Source of the DNA: Daphnia carinata | Lineage: Eukaryota; Arthropoda; Branchiopoda; Diplostraca; Daphniidae | DNA: 64,000 bases | Assembly (NCBI RefSeq): GCF_022539665.2 | Contig: NC_081335.1 | Location: 6,572,001-6,636,000, forward strand | Direction: 5' to 3' | Shown: in pieces, positions 44,206 to 57,334 of the stretch | Numbering within the stretch: the first letter of the stretch is position 1 | Layout: each line of letters starts with the position of its first letter | Notes under the pieces: model-generated | Told to the model about the DNA's origin: nothing | Databases searched by the model: none | The model's input: only the letters and a program-made list of their open reading frames with translations | Made by a program: the position numbers and the translations under genes

Positions 44206-45207
44206 GGTGAGAGTGGGGTGAGCCGGGACAGTGGGTGAAGTGGGACAGCTGGAAGAAAAATACTACATATTGATTTAAAATTTCATAAAAATTATATAGT
44301 ATTTGTATACATCTTCCCTATTAAGGTTAAAAATAAAACGAATACGTAAAAAAATACAGAAGTTATTTAGAAAATAAAAAAAATGGCATTTTTTTCGTTA
44401 AACTTTTCGCCGCTATTTAGTGTTTTTCTAGGCAATAAGACAAGTAGTTAATATTGTATATATACAAGCATTTTGTTTATCCATTTCTCTATCGTTAGCA
44501 AAAAAATTTCTTTTAGGACATTATTTTGTGGCGATACTGTATTTTTGCCCAAAGCCTTTTTTGGGGGGTGGTTGGGACAGCAGTGGGTGGGGTTGAAGGC
44601 GGAGCTCCAAAATGCGGGAAAACGAAAAAAATATAGTACTATACTAATTAGTAAAAAAAAACTAACCTGTTACTAAATTTATTGTTGTAAACACATTTTC
44701 TTTAACGTATTTAACGTTACTTACGTCACCTAAGATTTTTTTTCACAGATCTTAGCAACCAATAATCGATTTTAGTTATCGATATCCTAAGCCCGGCCCC
44801 TTCATTTTTTCACTATCTGTGTATAAGGCATTTCTTATGCTATAATGAAAATTATTCCTTTACATCTGAATAACAATTAAAACTTTTCTCAAATAAAGAG
44901 TTTATTTAGTAGTACCCTACTTATTTATTACAATTTTGTAAATGTATTTTATAATTATAAGCTGAGGCTGTCCCACATCACGCAGCCTGATGTTCCAATT
45001 CACCCAACACCACAGGCTCCTCCCTCAAATTTTTCTAAACTTTAAAAATATGTAGAAGGTCCATAATTTCTTCTGAAAATCTGGAAAAAAATATGGAGGT
45101 AAATGAAGAAGCTGGAAATATATTAACACAATTAAAAAGAAAATCGAGTATTCATGTCGAAATTATCGCCACAAAACAAAACGTGTCCCAATTCACCCCA
45201 TTCTCCC
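44206..45207. mobile_element. TA-flanked MITE, family B copy 2 (1002 bp)
   Basis: Ends GGTGAGAGTGGGGTGAGCC...TTCACCCCATTCTCCC, flanked by TA (44204-44205, 45208-45209). It aligns with 31456-32251 over nearly its full length, but holds about 200 more bases around 44700-44880. Confidence 0.8.
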
Positions 45208-46125
45208 TAAAAAGGCGAGCTTTTTAGCTACACGTAAAAAAAACTTTCAGCCGCGACTGTCTCAGCTCTCTCTCCCGTGATTCAACCTCTTTCCTCTAAC
45301 AATTGAACCGTTGATATTTGGATATGAAAATACCAAATATAAAAGGCTACTATACATTCTAAGCGTGGATTTGGGTACCACTTGACCTATTGCGATTTTG
45401 GTACTATAATATCAACTGTGGTTTCAGGTTTCAGTGCTTAGGAGCTTTGCTTGCTTTTGCGCAAAATATGCACGTCTCAACAGGGCATTCGAATTCTATT
45501 TTGCTTCCCGTAAGTAAAAAAAAATTATTTTAACCATTTTTTCATTATTATTCTGATTAATTTTTATGTTTATCGTATTAGTTATGTGACGCCTGATTTC
45601 AGTGATCGATCGAATCATACTAAATTTAAATTTCTTTCATACGGAATAAAAATCACGATTCCAGCAGAATTAAAAATCAGATTTACTTTAACCCTTTTGT
45701 TTCTAAAATCAAAATCAAGTATCAAATCAGGTTCAAAAATCAAAATCAAAGACAAATCCTGATTTTGCGCACCTTCGTCACGGTTGACGAAGTATTTCTC
45801 CGATTAGCTTTTTTCTGAACGGGGAACGCGATTGGAGCCAATCGGGGCTGATTTCTACGACCGAACGATTTTCGTTTTTGAAAATCACTGGTTGAAATTG
45901 ATTCCAATCGCTTTGGTTATTATAGAAGTTTCACACAGCACAGTGCTCAGAATCTTTTCCCGTCGTATACGCAGTTTTCCACCGGAAAAGTAACGTTTAC
46001 ACAGAACCCTTACCGAAAGCAAGGTAATCATTTGATTTAAAATTGAATTAAAATTGTTGGGTGGTGTACTAGCATGTAAAATAACACATAATATTTCTCA
46101 AGAATTAATTAGAAAATGGGACATA
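45208..46125. other. No gene seen
   Basis: AT-rich, with a low-complexity run of ATCAAAATCAA-type words at about 45640-45760. No frame with recognisable coding content. Confidence 0.4.
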
Positions 46126-46916
46126 GAAGCGGGTGGGCCCAGTTGGAACGCTAGGCTATTGAAACAAAAATTCTACCACTCGAAGTATCACAGAGATTTA
46201 GTTTTAAAAATTTGAGATATCACGAAATAGGGATGTTTATTTTTAGAAAAAATTTAAGGTCTTAGACTCAAAAAGTTTTCGAGTTATTCCAAAAAGGTTT
46301 TTTTTAAGCAACGTTATGTTACTTAAACTAATTAATTAGTAAAAATCCATTATTTTCATTAATAACAATTAGGATATATATCTTAACACACAATGTATGC
46401 TATTATAAAAGTTTAGCCTTCATACTAGCAACCGTTTTCCTATTTTAGTGACTTATTATGAAGCTAATTTAGAAAATTACCAAAATTCATAAAATAATAT
46501 TTAGTTGCAACAGGAAGATCTAAAATATCTTTAAAAATGTAGAATAAGTTTTTTATATTGCAGTAAAATTTCATCGAAATACGTATCTCATATTCTGAGA
46601 TATCGTCATTTTAGTTTCATCTTAAAAACGGGAGCTTCATTATGGGAAAACCCACGTTTCAACTGCTCAGACGACCTGTTGCAATTGCCCAAAAGGATTG
46701 GCAAATGAAACATTTGAAGGACCTCCAGTTTTTCACCCATAACAGCTGTTCAACTGTGCCGAACCCACCCCCTCCCCCCCCCCCAAAAAAAAAAAATTGT
46801 TACGTAGCTTAGATAACAGGCTACAAATCTATATATTTTTTTTACTTAGTTGGACAATTTTTCTATTTGTAGGGAACAAAAATTAGTTTTTTGTTCTAAC
46901 CATCCCCTCTCTCCTC
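46126..46916. mobile_element. TA-flanked MITE, family A copy 2
   Basis: Starts GAAGCGGGTGGGCCCAGTTGG and ends CCATCCCCTCTCTCCTC, with TA on both sides. It shares long internal segments with 26492-27634 (for example CCACTCGAAGTAT near the start and GAAACATTTG near the end). Confidence 0.65.
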
Positions 46917-47809
46917 TACTTGTTTCCCTGGGACTTGCAGAGCTGGCATTATAAAAACTCCATCACCACCTCTTGCTGGGTTATCAACAAGAAAAACTTG
47001 TTGGTGGAGGGTTTAATGCCAATCCCGTTATTCCTAGGACAAAAAAGCATCTCTCATCTTCTGATTAGTTTTTGAGAAGGATTATAAGTTATTGCACCAC
47101 CATAATTGTTAAACTCAATTTTAAATTAATTTATTACCTTACTCTCGGCATGGGTTCTGTGTTGACGTTCACCGTTAAGATGGGGGGGGGACTTCCGCAT
47201 ATGACTGGAAAATATTATGCAAAACTGCAGTGTGCAGTGAGAAGCCTCAAAAGAAAAAAAATGTTTAAGCTCATTGAAAAGCTTATGCAAATGATGATTC
47301 AAATAAAGTTGTATTCGGCTGATCACTGCTGATTTTACTTTGAAGACGTCAGCGGTTTTGATAGAAATAGGTGCTGCTCTTTCCCAATAAAAATGGTTGC
47401 ATTTCTTCCGTGAAGTTTGGTAGCTGATTTACACTTACTAAAAATTGTATGGGATTTAAAAAAAAATAAAAGATTCAAACTCTAGTTAAAAGCAAAACCT
47501 TTATTTTTATTTGTTTAGAATTTTAAGTAGACCAATTATGAAAATAAAAATCAAAGCTTGGTTTTTTGCATTAATTTAAGTATTTTACGGTGGCAACCTT
47601 TTACTTACATTATCAGAGGAAGACGTACTGTCTAAAAAGTGATATATTTAAAAACCGGTAAACAAAATTTGTCTAGCGCGTTTTCTTTACATATTGCCAA
47701 AAAATAGCCGTCAATTTATTTGCGAATGGGTTAGTAGCTCATTCACCTAAATAATCTCTCCGAGGACCACTGTTATTGTTTTTCGGAGAAAGTAAGAAAA
47801 AAAAGCGTG
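46917..47809. other. No confident gene
   Basis: A short stretch near 46990-47030 encodes LVGGGFNANPVIP, like the GGYNPNPVP of the transposase at 27.9 kb, suggesting a remnant of that family on the plus strand. Nothing else is recognisable. Confidence 0.3.
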
Positions 47810-48690
47810 TACACCCTTGGGCCTCAATTTTTCCCAAACCACAGAAACTCTCGTTATGCGGCCGCCCATTATTTTAAAAAATTTAATTCGCTATTTAAAA
47901 AATTACCAATCTTTGCGGTGTTTATAGCTCTAAAATTTTGTAGCCCATTGAGTTACTCGCTAGGGCTACGAAAATGTTTGATTAGGTGCAAAAAAATTTG
48001 TAGCTTATGCTACAAAGTTTCCTAAATACTGATTCAACATTAAATTTTAGGAATTTCAACATATGAAGAAATTCCGAATAATTTTTAAAATTAGAAAGTT
48101 AGACGAACCAAGCCTAGAATTTTTCAGGGTATTGTTTTTGTTTAGCCAATTGTATCCCAAACATCCGAATAAATGCATAAGATAAGCTTTATAATACCTA
48201 CTTGTATGTATTACGTTATAATTTAAATTCTAAGAAATTTATCGAATCTCCTTTTCACATATTCATTTTCATTAATACTTTTTTAATTATACTAATTTAA
48301 ATCAATTGAGAATTATGTATTTCACCAAATAAAGTTGCATGAATCATCGATGCCAAATCTTTTGAAAAATTTCTAAATATTTTTTTACCATCCAACGCTA
48401 TTGAATCTATATTATGAATAGATATTTACGGTATAAATTAATCCAATGTGGCACAGCGACAAGGCACTTAAATATCGTTCGTAGTATCTGCAGTTCGAGC
48501 GCTATCGCTTTTAACTTTATAATTTTTTAAAACTCTAATACGTTTTGGGATGTGAACCTCCAAATTTTGGTAAATAAAAATCCTTTTAATTCTGTGCAAC
48601 TTCGCACTGAGTTTAGGGGGCTTAAACGTATTATCTGTTAGAACACTATGAGGGTTTTTCACTCCAAAAATCGTTCTTATTTGTAATAGT
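47810..48690. repeat. Dispersed repeat with tRNA-like block, copy 1
   Basis: It aligns in patches with 56860-57330 (AAAATTTTGTAGCC, GGGCTACGAAAAT, TATGCTACAAA, GGGTTTTTCACTCC). Inside, at about 48446-48515, a sequence starting TGGCACAGCGACAAGGCAC and ending CAGTTCGAGCGCTATCGC has the spacing of tRNA A and B boxes. This fits a tRNA-derived SINE-like element, degenerate. Confidence 0.5.
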
Positions 48691-48699
48691 GATCATGAT

Positions 48700-51640
48700 T
48701 GCTTTTGTTCTTACTTCTATTCAATGACTTTCAAAGCCACTGCAATCAAATTTTAGGTTTCTGTAAGTATTAAGTTAACAGAATAAACAAAAATTTGTGA
48801 ACTATTTAATATGTAGGTTTAAAAAATTAGTTTGGAATCTGCAAATAAATTCTTTTGCATCAAAAATTTTTTCCAAAACGCTTTGCATGCAAAAAATAAA
48901 AAATGGGCCTTCCAACTTGAGTTTAGTTTACTTACTTATAAGTTGAAAAATACAAGAAGCATTAATTATGATGAACTGGATTGGCACTATGAGATTTGTG
49001 AGAATGCAAGTTGAAGTAAAAAAAAATTTGTTTTTTTGCTTAGAACCACACTTACGCCACGGTTATGTTTTTACACATGAAATGAAATATTTCAAATTCT
49101 TTACAAATTTCCAGAAAAATATTCTATCAGACACTGTGTACCATCAATTTCAGTAAAACTTCAAGGTTTATTACAGAACAATAATAGTGGCACAGTTGAA
49201 TTGATCTTAAGAAATGGCACTAAGGATTTAGGGTTCACCTTTGCAAATATATGTGAAAAAATAAGCATATTAACGTTTATGTGAAAATACTTTTTAATTT
49301 GAATGTAAGCGGCCTTACAAAATCAACACTGCAAAAAATTATAAGCGTGGCTCTAATACCAATACATTTCCTACATTAACTAACTACTATTCAGTTTCAA
49401 CTACATACAGTATACCATAACATACCATGAAATAAGAAATAAGAAATTTTATTTTAGATTTAGATAATATTCCGTGAAAAAGGCATATTTTTCAAAAATA
49501 GATACTCTCGAAAAATGTCTAGAAAAATAATACAATTGTCTACTTTAATCTAGATATCTTTGTAGATTTATTAGCTCCGAAAATATGGACGACCTTTTTT
49601 AGCGGGACTTTTATTCAACCCATACAAAAAAATTTCTGAAGAGTTTAACCTTATATAACAACTGTTAGTCACAGAAATATGAAGCTTGTAACATTTATAG
49701 GAAAAAGAATATAAGTTGTTAAATAAAAAGAAATTTCGACGGAAATTTGTGTTTTCTAGAACATCATATCAGTGAACCATAACTTTTTAATATGATTAAA
49801 TTTACAGATACTGTTGCTTAGTATGTTTTCAAGAATGAATTAAAAAATTATTAAAAGAATTTTTTTTTATTTAAAAGATAAGAAAAATTTCTAAGACGAG
49901 TTCTATTTTACAAAAGGGTTTTGATTCTAGCTTTCATTTTTTAGTTTTATCTTTCTAGCCCCAGCATGGTGTGGAATTAAAGTTTATTGGTAAAACTAAT
50001 AAAGTAAACGGGTCTAAAGATCAAGTGTGCATAACACATTTTATTTTGGGGATAGGCAGTGTTTTGAAAACGTTTTATGTTCTCTTTCCTAATTTTTTTT
50101 CTCAAAATAAAAAATTGCATTGCTATTAATAAAATATTTTTGAAGTATTATTGATAATTCAAGGGCTACATTTTTTAAAATTTGCTGTGGTTTAATCGGC
50201 ATCATTGTTCACTACCCAAAAAACCAGAAACACAAACGGCAATGATACAAGCTTATATTTGTTTTCTAGTTCATACTATAAAAGTGATATAGTTTTAAAG
50301 TGCTGATTTCTTTAATTTTGTAGGTTGCACAACATTTTGGCAATGGAAAAACCTTTGGAAAAACCCAACGTTTGACGGTGAATTTAATTAGTATTTTCCA
50401 GTTTTGCTGCTTTTCATTGCTACTCTTTGGTGGACATAGTGAAACACTTCAAGATAACGTGACCAGAGTAATGTAAGACCATGCATTTTTCAAGAAACGG
50501 CCAAAGTCTTTCTTTCATTATTCTTCCTTAAAAAATTTACATAAAAAAAATTCACTTGTTTAGAATAACTCTGCAAAAAATAAGTAAAGAAAAAGGCAGA
50601 TAAATTGTCGAAAAGAAAGGGTTGTTGGTTCATTTATCATAATAAAGTCCGATGGCCATTCCCATTGCACTCAGAAAAAAAATTGTGACAGCCTTATCAG
50701 GCTACCACTCTTTACTTCTTTATAAATTTCTTATTACGCACGTTTTCTCCTATTTCTATCTCGTGACATTCAAGGCTAAGGCAGTTGTGTTTTCATTCAG
50801 AAGATATACTTCTGTTAACCTTCATCAATCAATTTACACGGAACACTGATGGTCGGCAATTGAATTAAACAGATAAAATCAAATACTTATAATTCTACTG
50901 AAATTTCTTCGAAAATATTCAGACATATCAGGCACCATGTAGGCCACTCCTATGAATACTTAGAGAATGATAGGCTACTTCGCAATGAAAGCAGCACGAT
51001 AGTAAGATATGCGAATATGAATTTAAAGACTCGTGGTTCGACTACTACCGCGTGGAAAGTTTAACATTTTAAAAAACTGGGCTCAGCTTGGGGTGTCTCA
51101 TTTCCGAAAATTTTTTGAAGTGGGCCATCTACTTTTGTTGCCTCGTTTCACATATAATAACAGATTAACTAATTTTTTTTTTCATTCTTTATTTTTGTTT
51201 TTTTGGGTTGCCAGATTTTTAAAAATAGCTGTAAATGCATTTTTTCAAGCATTAAAATTAATTGCGCCTCAGATATTTAATTTAAAATTATGTACTTTGC
51301 AAGAATGATAGCTTTCTATATGATGAACAACTAGCCTAAATTTGAATCTTATCATAAAAGTTTTTAAGGGTGCCAGTAATTCACAGAATCTGGATTGCTT
51401 TATCCTTACACAAAAGGGGCGCGAAGATATTGGAATTCGTCTGCCCCATGGCTTGTGATTCCAAACAACTCTGAGTTTCTTAACTCTGTGATTTTTCTCC
51501 TTGTATTGAAATGTAGCCTTGAAGACGTAACTGTGTAATTATTTCATTTGAAGTTAATTGCTTAGCAAGACTTAATCAGTTGCCATTGTGGAGAAGACTT
51601 CTTGAAAGATGCTTTTGCCTTTGTCGTTTAGTAGCGTTAT
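48700..51640. other. Long AT-rich stretch without recognisable genes
   Basis: The short open frames here (for example 48832-49014, 50652-50849, 51033-51308) have no domain, no splice context and a composition like the surrounding sequence. I see no LTR, terminal repeat or RNA gene. Confidence 0.5.
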
Positions 51641-51654
51641 TTGCTACGTCGAGC

Positions 51655-53050
51655 CTACTTATGCGCAAGTTATCAAGCCATTTCGATCCGTGCAACAGCC
51701 TATGTTGGATGGTCTGCCCTCGGCTGCGACTTCAGATTGGCGGCTCTTCTTGATTTTTCTGTCTGATGATGCCATTCGTTCTGTCAAACCTGCTGTTCTC
51801 TTGTTTTGAGCTCTTCCACTCAGGCGTCGAATTCTATCAACCCCGAGTGTTGTGGCCCCATCTTCCACGCCTGTTTTGCCCAACTCATTTTCATTTCTAG
51901 TGAGAGTTTCTTGACTATTAGTTCAACGGTGGTGCCGTAGTCCAGCTTATCTGCCTCTACCATCGCTTGTGGTGTGGCAACTTTTTCCTGTAATCTGAAA
52001 GAAAACTCGTACAGGGCCTGGTCACCTGGACTGCAAGTTGGCAAGGAAGACAATTCTTGAACGTGGTAGTTGACCAGTACGTACGTGTTTCCATAGCGTT
52101 GTCGTGGCTCAGCCAATGCGGCTGCATAAGTGTAAGGAAATAGCAATAGATACGACATTCTTCTTTTGACATTTGACCCTAATACGTCATTGAGGACTAA
52201 TAGTTGCTAGTTGTCGGGCATTGCCGCTTGCTGGACAAAGCTCTAGTACGCTGTTACAAAACTGGGCCATTTCTTAGGGCTCCCGTTAAACGCGTTGGCT
52301 CTCATTTTTGCTCACGTACCAGTCCAGCCAAACTCCACTATTTATCAGGGGCGCTGATTGGTTTGCATATATGGATGACCATGCAAATACTGTCGTTCTA
52401 CTGTAGTCTGTCGTGGATGTTTGATTCCTTGGGAGGCTAAGATGGTGGTGTGCTGAAACCGCTCCCTCTCTCTAGCATCTGCTATTTCTGCCATTCCTGG
52501 TAGATGTTTCATAGTCTCATCTCCGCTAAAAGCAATGTGTCTTCCATTTTTCTCTTTTCTTCAATGTTTAAATGTCTTAACTTCTCCTCCTCATTGCGCC
52601 GCTCCACCCATTGTCATTCCAAATCCATTCGCTTCTTTTTCGCCTCTTTCTCCTCGGTACCTCCTTTCCTTTCTTGAGCGTTTTCCCTTTTCCTGCAATT
52701 CTCGATTGGTCTGCCAATTCCGTAGCTTCCATGCAGCTTAGTGTCCTTTCATTTAGTTGCTTTTCTCACTCACGGCTGTTTTGAGTGCTCGACCTTCGCA
52801 TATGCCATGTGCAGCTGTAAGTATCCTTCACTGAATTCAACCACGTGATCACAATGGCCCTCCACCTGCTTGCTTTCTGGTCCCAATTTCATAGTTTCTC
52901 GGATGCCCTGCAAAGTCTGCTTTTGCCACTTCTCCGCACTGTCTCCTACACTCTGAGTGACCTATAGCTCAATGGCACCCCACTACGGCCATCACGGTTC
53001 GCTCCGTTTGTGGGGTTGTCGCTCATCATTTTGATCTGTCATTTTGAGCC
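51655..53050 (-). pseudogene. Relic of a BEL/Pao-type gag
   Basis: On the minus strand, about 52320-52250 reads FNGSPKKWPSFVTAY, the usual capsid-like start of BEL/Pao-type gag proteins. It is followed after stops and shifts by a block in 52158-51820 containing LSSLPTCSPGDQALYEFSFR and LIVKKLSLEMKMSWAKQAW. Upstream to about 53050 lies degenerate charged sequence. Many stops are present; no protease, RT or LTR is seen nearby. Confidence 0.5.
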
Positions 53051-53059
53051 AAACGCGAG

Positions 53060-53990
53060 TTTCCTTTGAGACCGTATGACTGAGTTCGTCTTAAGCACAA
53101 TGCAACTTTTCTGAGATTGTCCTAATATCACTTTCGTTCAAGATTAATCGCTTAATATCGTCGTATACAACAAATTTCGCCTGCCTTGTTTCAATTTGTT
53201 ACATTCGTCCTAAGAAAAAGATTAAATAGGTTGTCCGTTCGATTTGTTGAAATTATCCCTCTACTTACAACAGAATTTTTTTTGATCATATGGTTAGTAA
53301 AGGAATTGCAGCCTGTTTTGCCTTGGTTAAGGCCTTTCCTTTTATCACTACGTACCTAAATATTACGTGCAGGCCTACTGCCTTCACCTGGATATTTATA
53401 TCCGTTGCTATTTTATTCTTTCCTGTAATATCAGTAGCTTGTCTCGTGTTGACTCTCTGTCCTGCCCCTTGATTTCGTCTGCTCTTATTACTCCTTCTCG
53501 CCTTGCAAGGCCACTTCTAGCTCCTTCCCACCATAATTTTATTTTAACATAATTGATTATATTTTTTTTTTATTTGTTGATGTATATTTCATTTTTTCGT
53601 TATTTTGAAATATTTGGATTAAATGAACGATTAGTTATGAAAAAGATACACATTATTGTGTACAATTAGTATCTAATTATTAAATTTAGAAGAAAACTAA
53701 TTACGTAGCCTACTGGTAGGCCTATGGGGTAAATGTAAACTAACTTTAGTTTTCAACGAGAAATTTAAGATTTCAATTCCACTAAGGCTCTTTTTTTTTG
53801 TTTTTAGTCGTTGTTAGACAAGTCTACCAATTTAAACGATAGCCAGATGGTAGACGGTCCACTTTACTTTCACTTTTGAAAAAAATAAGTTTTTCCGTCA
53901 AAATGGTTGCGACTAAGTCAAAGTAACATGCTTCGTTTTGTTGCTAATCGGTAGCAAAAGTAGGGAAAAAGTAGCCATAAAAGATGAAGA
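53060..53990. other. No gene seen
   Basis: AT-rich sequence with simple T and A runs; no supported coding frame, repeat boundary or RNA gene. Confidence 0.4.
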
Positions 53991-53995
53991 GTGTA

Positions 53996-55963
53996 GGGGA
54001 GAGCGGACCCAGACTGGACAAGTACCGGTCTGGACAACCGCAATAACTAGGAAGCGTATTTATGAAATGAAATTTTAAAAAATAGTGTGTGATATGAAAT
54101 TCCATTCCACACACAGGCATAACTTTAAAAAAATGTACTAAAACTATTTGTGTAGTTGTCGCAAAAATTAAAAATACAGCTATTTTTTTCATCTTTTTTG
54201 GTTCTACATTTTTTCATATCGCTCGAAACCGACCTAATTGAAAACAACTGTCGTAATAATAAAAAAGTTAGTTCTTCCCTTTTGAATTCCCCGGTTAATT
54301 TTTTTATTTTTAGGATTGGTCGTTTAAGATTTATAAGCGATTTAAAAAATGAACTTCTGTTGGGAGATACTGGACATAGTTTTGGGGGTGATATCGGACG
54401 CAAACGATATTTGGGGACGGGGCTAGGTTGTTTAGTTACGGACGAGAATCGTAAACAAAGGCTTGAGAGTCTAGACTTGAGAGTTCAAAAGTGTTGTCCA
54501 GGGTTGGAAGCGGTTCTTTTAAAAAGTAACGCTACCGCGGTAGCGGTACTTCAATTTTCGCAGAAAGTACCGCGGTAATTTTTTTTCAAGTAACGCACGG
54601 TAACGGTAAAAAATTTTTTTGCAAAATACTATCAAACTCCAGGAAAATCACTTCTGTATTGATGTGATTTCATTATAACGAACTGCTGGCCCTTAAAACC
54701 AGTCAGCAATATTGCAGAGCCATTTTGCTTTATTTAGGTTTGCTTTGAGCCTTATCTTTTTCTTTCGAAGGAAACACTTATCGCTCTTCTCACAGTATCC
54801 TTTTGTTTTGACTCCAAGACGAGTGCATAGCATGCACAAGAAAAATCTAAATTTCGGTCTCTTAATGTAATTAAGCCCTAAAATTCGTAGGTTGCCACTC
54901 TACGATAGTTTTGTTTGAGTTTCTTTTAATGTTGCTGCAGTTCCTTGTGTTTTCAGTAAAGAACTACTTCGTTTCACTTTGAAATTCGTTTCACTTGTTA
55001 ATGTCAGTTTCTTTGCATAGAAAATTGAAATTTTCAAAATTTTCTTTGTTATGTTTAATTGAAAGGTGTTTTGTGATGTTGTCTCTTAAGCTTATTAATC
55101 GACTAACATTTAGATTTCCTAAAAATCACATGATACAAGATCATATTACTTGCCTGAACAAGGAAAAGAAATGTTGTTGGAAAAAGTGTTGGTGTCATAA
55201 TGAATTCTAGGCTTACAATTTTTACTGTTACACTGAGGAAACTAGGAGACTTTGGAAACATGAATAAAAAACGTTTTGAAATATTTTCGTGAAATGCAGT
55301 CTGCTAAAAACAGGAAAAGATTAATAGTCGCATCGCTAGATGGCGTAAAAGTACCGTTACCGATTTTTGGTATTTTTACTAGTGGTAACGGTAGCGGTAA
55401 CCATTGGAAAAAAATACCGCGGTACTATCGCGGTATTTTTTTTAACGCGGTAATCCAACCCTGGTGTTGTCTGCCATCTCCGTTTGATAATGGCAATCGA
55501 TAATAAATAAATACTTGATACTTAACAAGCCCCTCCTATTTCCATTTTTTTCAAGCTACTTTGTCCATTCCACCCCCCACTCCCAATCAATCATTGCCGG
55601 ATTTCGATAAAATAAAATTTAGTTTAGGATTTTTTTAACACATACATAAATAGTTTAATGAAACCCGAACGTCATACTATTTTTTCAAAGCATGTATCTT
55701 CAGTATCTCAAGTTTTAAAAATCATATCTAATGTGGTACACCGGATGTCCAGTTTTCTCCGCTTAATTTTTTTTCCTTCAATTTTTTTCATGTTCAAAAA
55801 ATGTATTTACGACTAAACTACTAAACACATTTGAATGAAAAAAATTGTAAACATACATTTAAGTACACTTTACAATATCATGCCTTTCAAAGCGCTAAAT
55901 TTGATTTATTTTCAGATATAAAGACAAAATACGATTTATGTCCAATTTGGGTCCGCTCTCCCT
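53996..55963. mobile_element. TA-flanked MITE, family D copy 2, carrying a nested hAT-MITE
   Basis: Starts GGGGAGAGCGGACCCAG after TA (53994-53995) and ends TTTGGGTCCGCTCTCCCT before TA (55964-55965). Without the nested element (54499-55463 plus 8 bp) it is about 1.0 kb and aligns with 37743-38632. Confidence 0.85.
54499..55463. mobile_element. hAT-type MITE, copy 2 (965 bp)
   Basis: CAGGGTTGGA...TCCAACCCTG ends, with a perfect 8-bp duplication GTGTTGTC at 54491-54498 and 55464-55471. The empty site survives in the sister MITE near 38190. It is longer than copy 1 (676 bp), which has lost internal sequence. Subterminal CCGCGGTA-rich blocks are shared. Confidence 0.92.
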
Positions 55964-55965
55964 TA

Positions 55966-56855
55966 CATACATTATGCAAAAATTTTATTATCTTTGAATG
56001 AGAAGTAAAAAAAATTGCAAATTCTTGTTCATTCATGGCTTAAATCTTAATTCAGCATTAATCACTTTGTTACCACGATGTGGCGTACGGTGACAACCTT
56101 ATTGCCTCGTGGTTAGAAAAATAAATAGACAATAAGTTTTTTTTCTTCAGTCAATCGGGGGACTGAAAGTCAATTTCAATGTAAAAGCAAGTCAGAATGT
56201 AGTTTAATTGCTGATTTTTTTTTGTTTGCACGTTAAAACAAGTAGGGTTTCGTAAGCGTATGTCGCATGGTGGTAAAAAACTGAATGTTGTAAAGATGAA
56301 AAATGAAGTATGGTTGAAGGGCGTGGGAGGTCAAAAACAAAAAATCAATAAATAAGGTAGCTAAAACCTCTACCATATAGTAAATGATGTGTAGAAACAT
56401 CATATCGTATATCCTAAATAAATGCTGCGCTGTTTATCATTGCTGTGGCAGATGGTGTACCAGCTCTATCATGTAGAAAAGGACATTGTTTCGAAGAATT
56501 TTCAAATTTTAAAAATTAAAAATTTGTGGCTTACCAAAAAAATAGTTCTTAATTGGTGTCACTTTTCAGTTTTCACCCAGACATTTCTTTGATTGTCACC
56601 ATGAAATACTAAAATTTTATTCGAAAAGAGTATCTGTGATTCAACGTCAATTTTTCTACGAATTCGCAGTAGGCTATTATTTTTTCTAGCTGTTTTGTAA
56701 TACCAAAAAAATAATACAATTCGGTGAAGAACCATGATATGGGCAGTTGGGGCAAATTGGAACACCTTGTTTACCCTTCATAGTTTTCGCTTTCTTTTCA
56801 TGTAATCTGCCAAACGTGTTGTATATTGTGTGCAGCAAAAGATAGAGGCTTACAC
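55966..56855. other. No gene seen
   Basis: AT-rich. The phrase GGGGCAAATTGGAACACC near 56752 resembles the inner part of the family A MITE end, but no full element can be delimited. Confidence 0.4.
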
Positions 56856-56859
56856 TGTT

Positions 56860-57330
56860 AAAACAGTTACCAATCTTTGGAGTATTTGACCCCGAAAATT
56901 TTGTAACCTATCGAATTAGGCTAGTTGTAAGGGCTACGAAAATTTCCAAGTACATGCAAAAAACTTATGTTTTATGCTACAAATACCGATTATATATTAG
57001 ATTTTAGGGGCTTAAACAACGGAATAAGCTCCAGAACATTAATTGGACAAATATTTTCTGGATTCGAAAAGTTGTAAGAACCACTCTTTTTGGGAATTAA
57101 TTTGCATGTAACATGGCACAGTGGTAGGATACTGGAATAACAATTCAAGATTATGGAATTCGAGTTCTGTCGCAGACATATTTTTTTTGGAATTCCTTTC
57201 CGTTATGGTGAATGAAACACCAAACGTAGGTTAATAAAACTTATTTATTTGTTGTGCGATTCGGCACCAATTTTGGGATGCTTTAACCTAGTTGATCACA
57301 CTATTATGGGTTTTTCACACCAAAAAATGG
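56860..57330. repeat. Dispersed repeat with tRNA-like block, copy 2
   Basis: Partner of 47810-48690. The tRNA-like part at about 57114-57178 begins TGGCACAGTGGTAGGATAC and contains GGAATTCGAGTTCTGTCGC (B-box-like). It is followed by shared AAACACCAAA and GGGTTTTTCACACC segments. Confidence 0.5.
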
Positions 57331-57334
57331 TTGA

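Noticed and set aside
53290-53552. Two short overlapping plus-strand ORFs with hydrophobic stretches
   Set aside because: No start context, splice sites or motif; composition is like the surrounding non-coding DNA.
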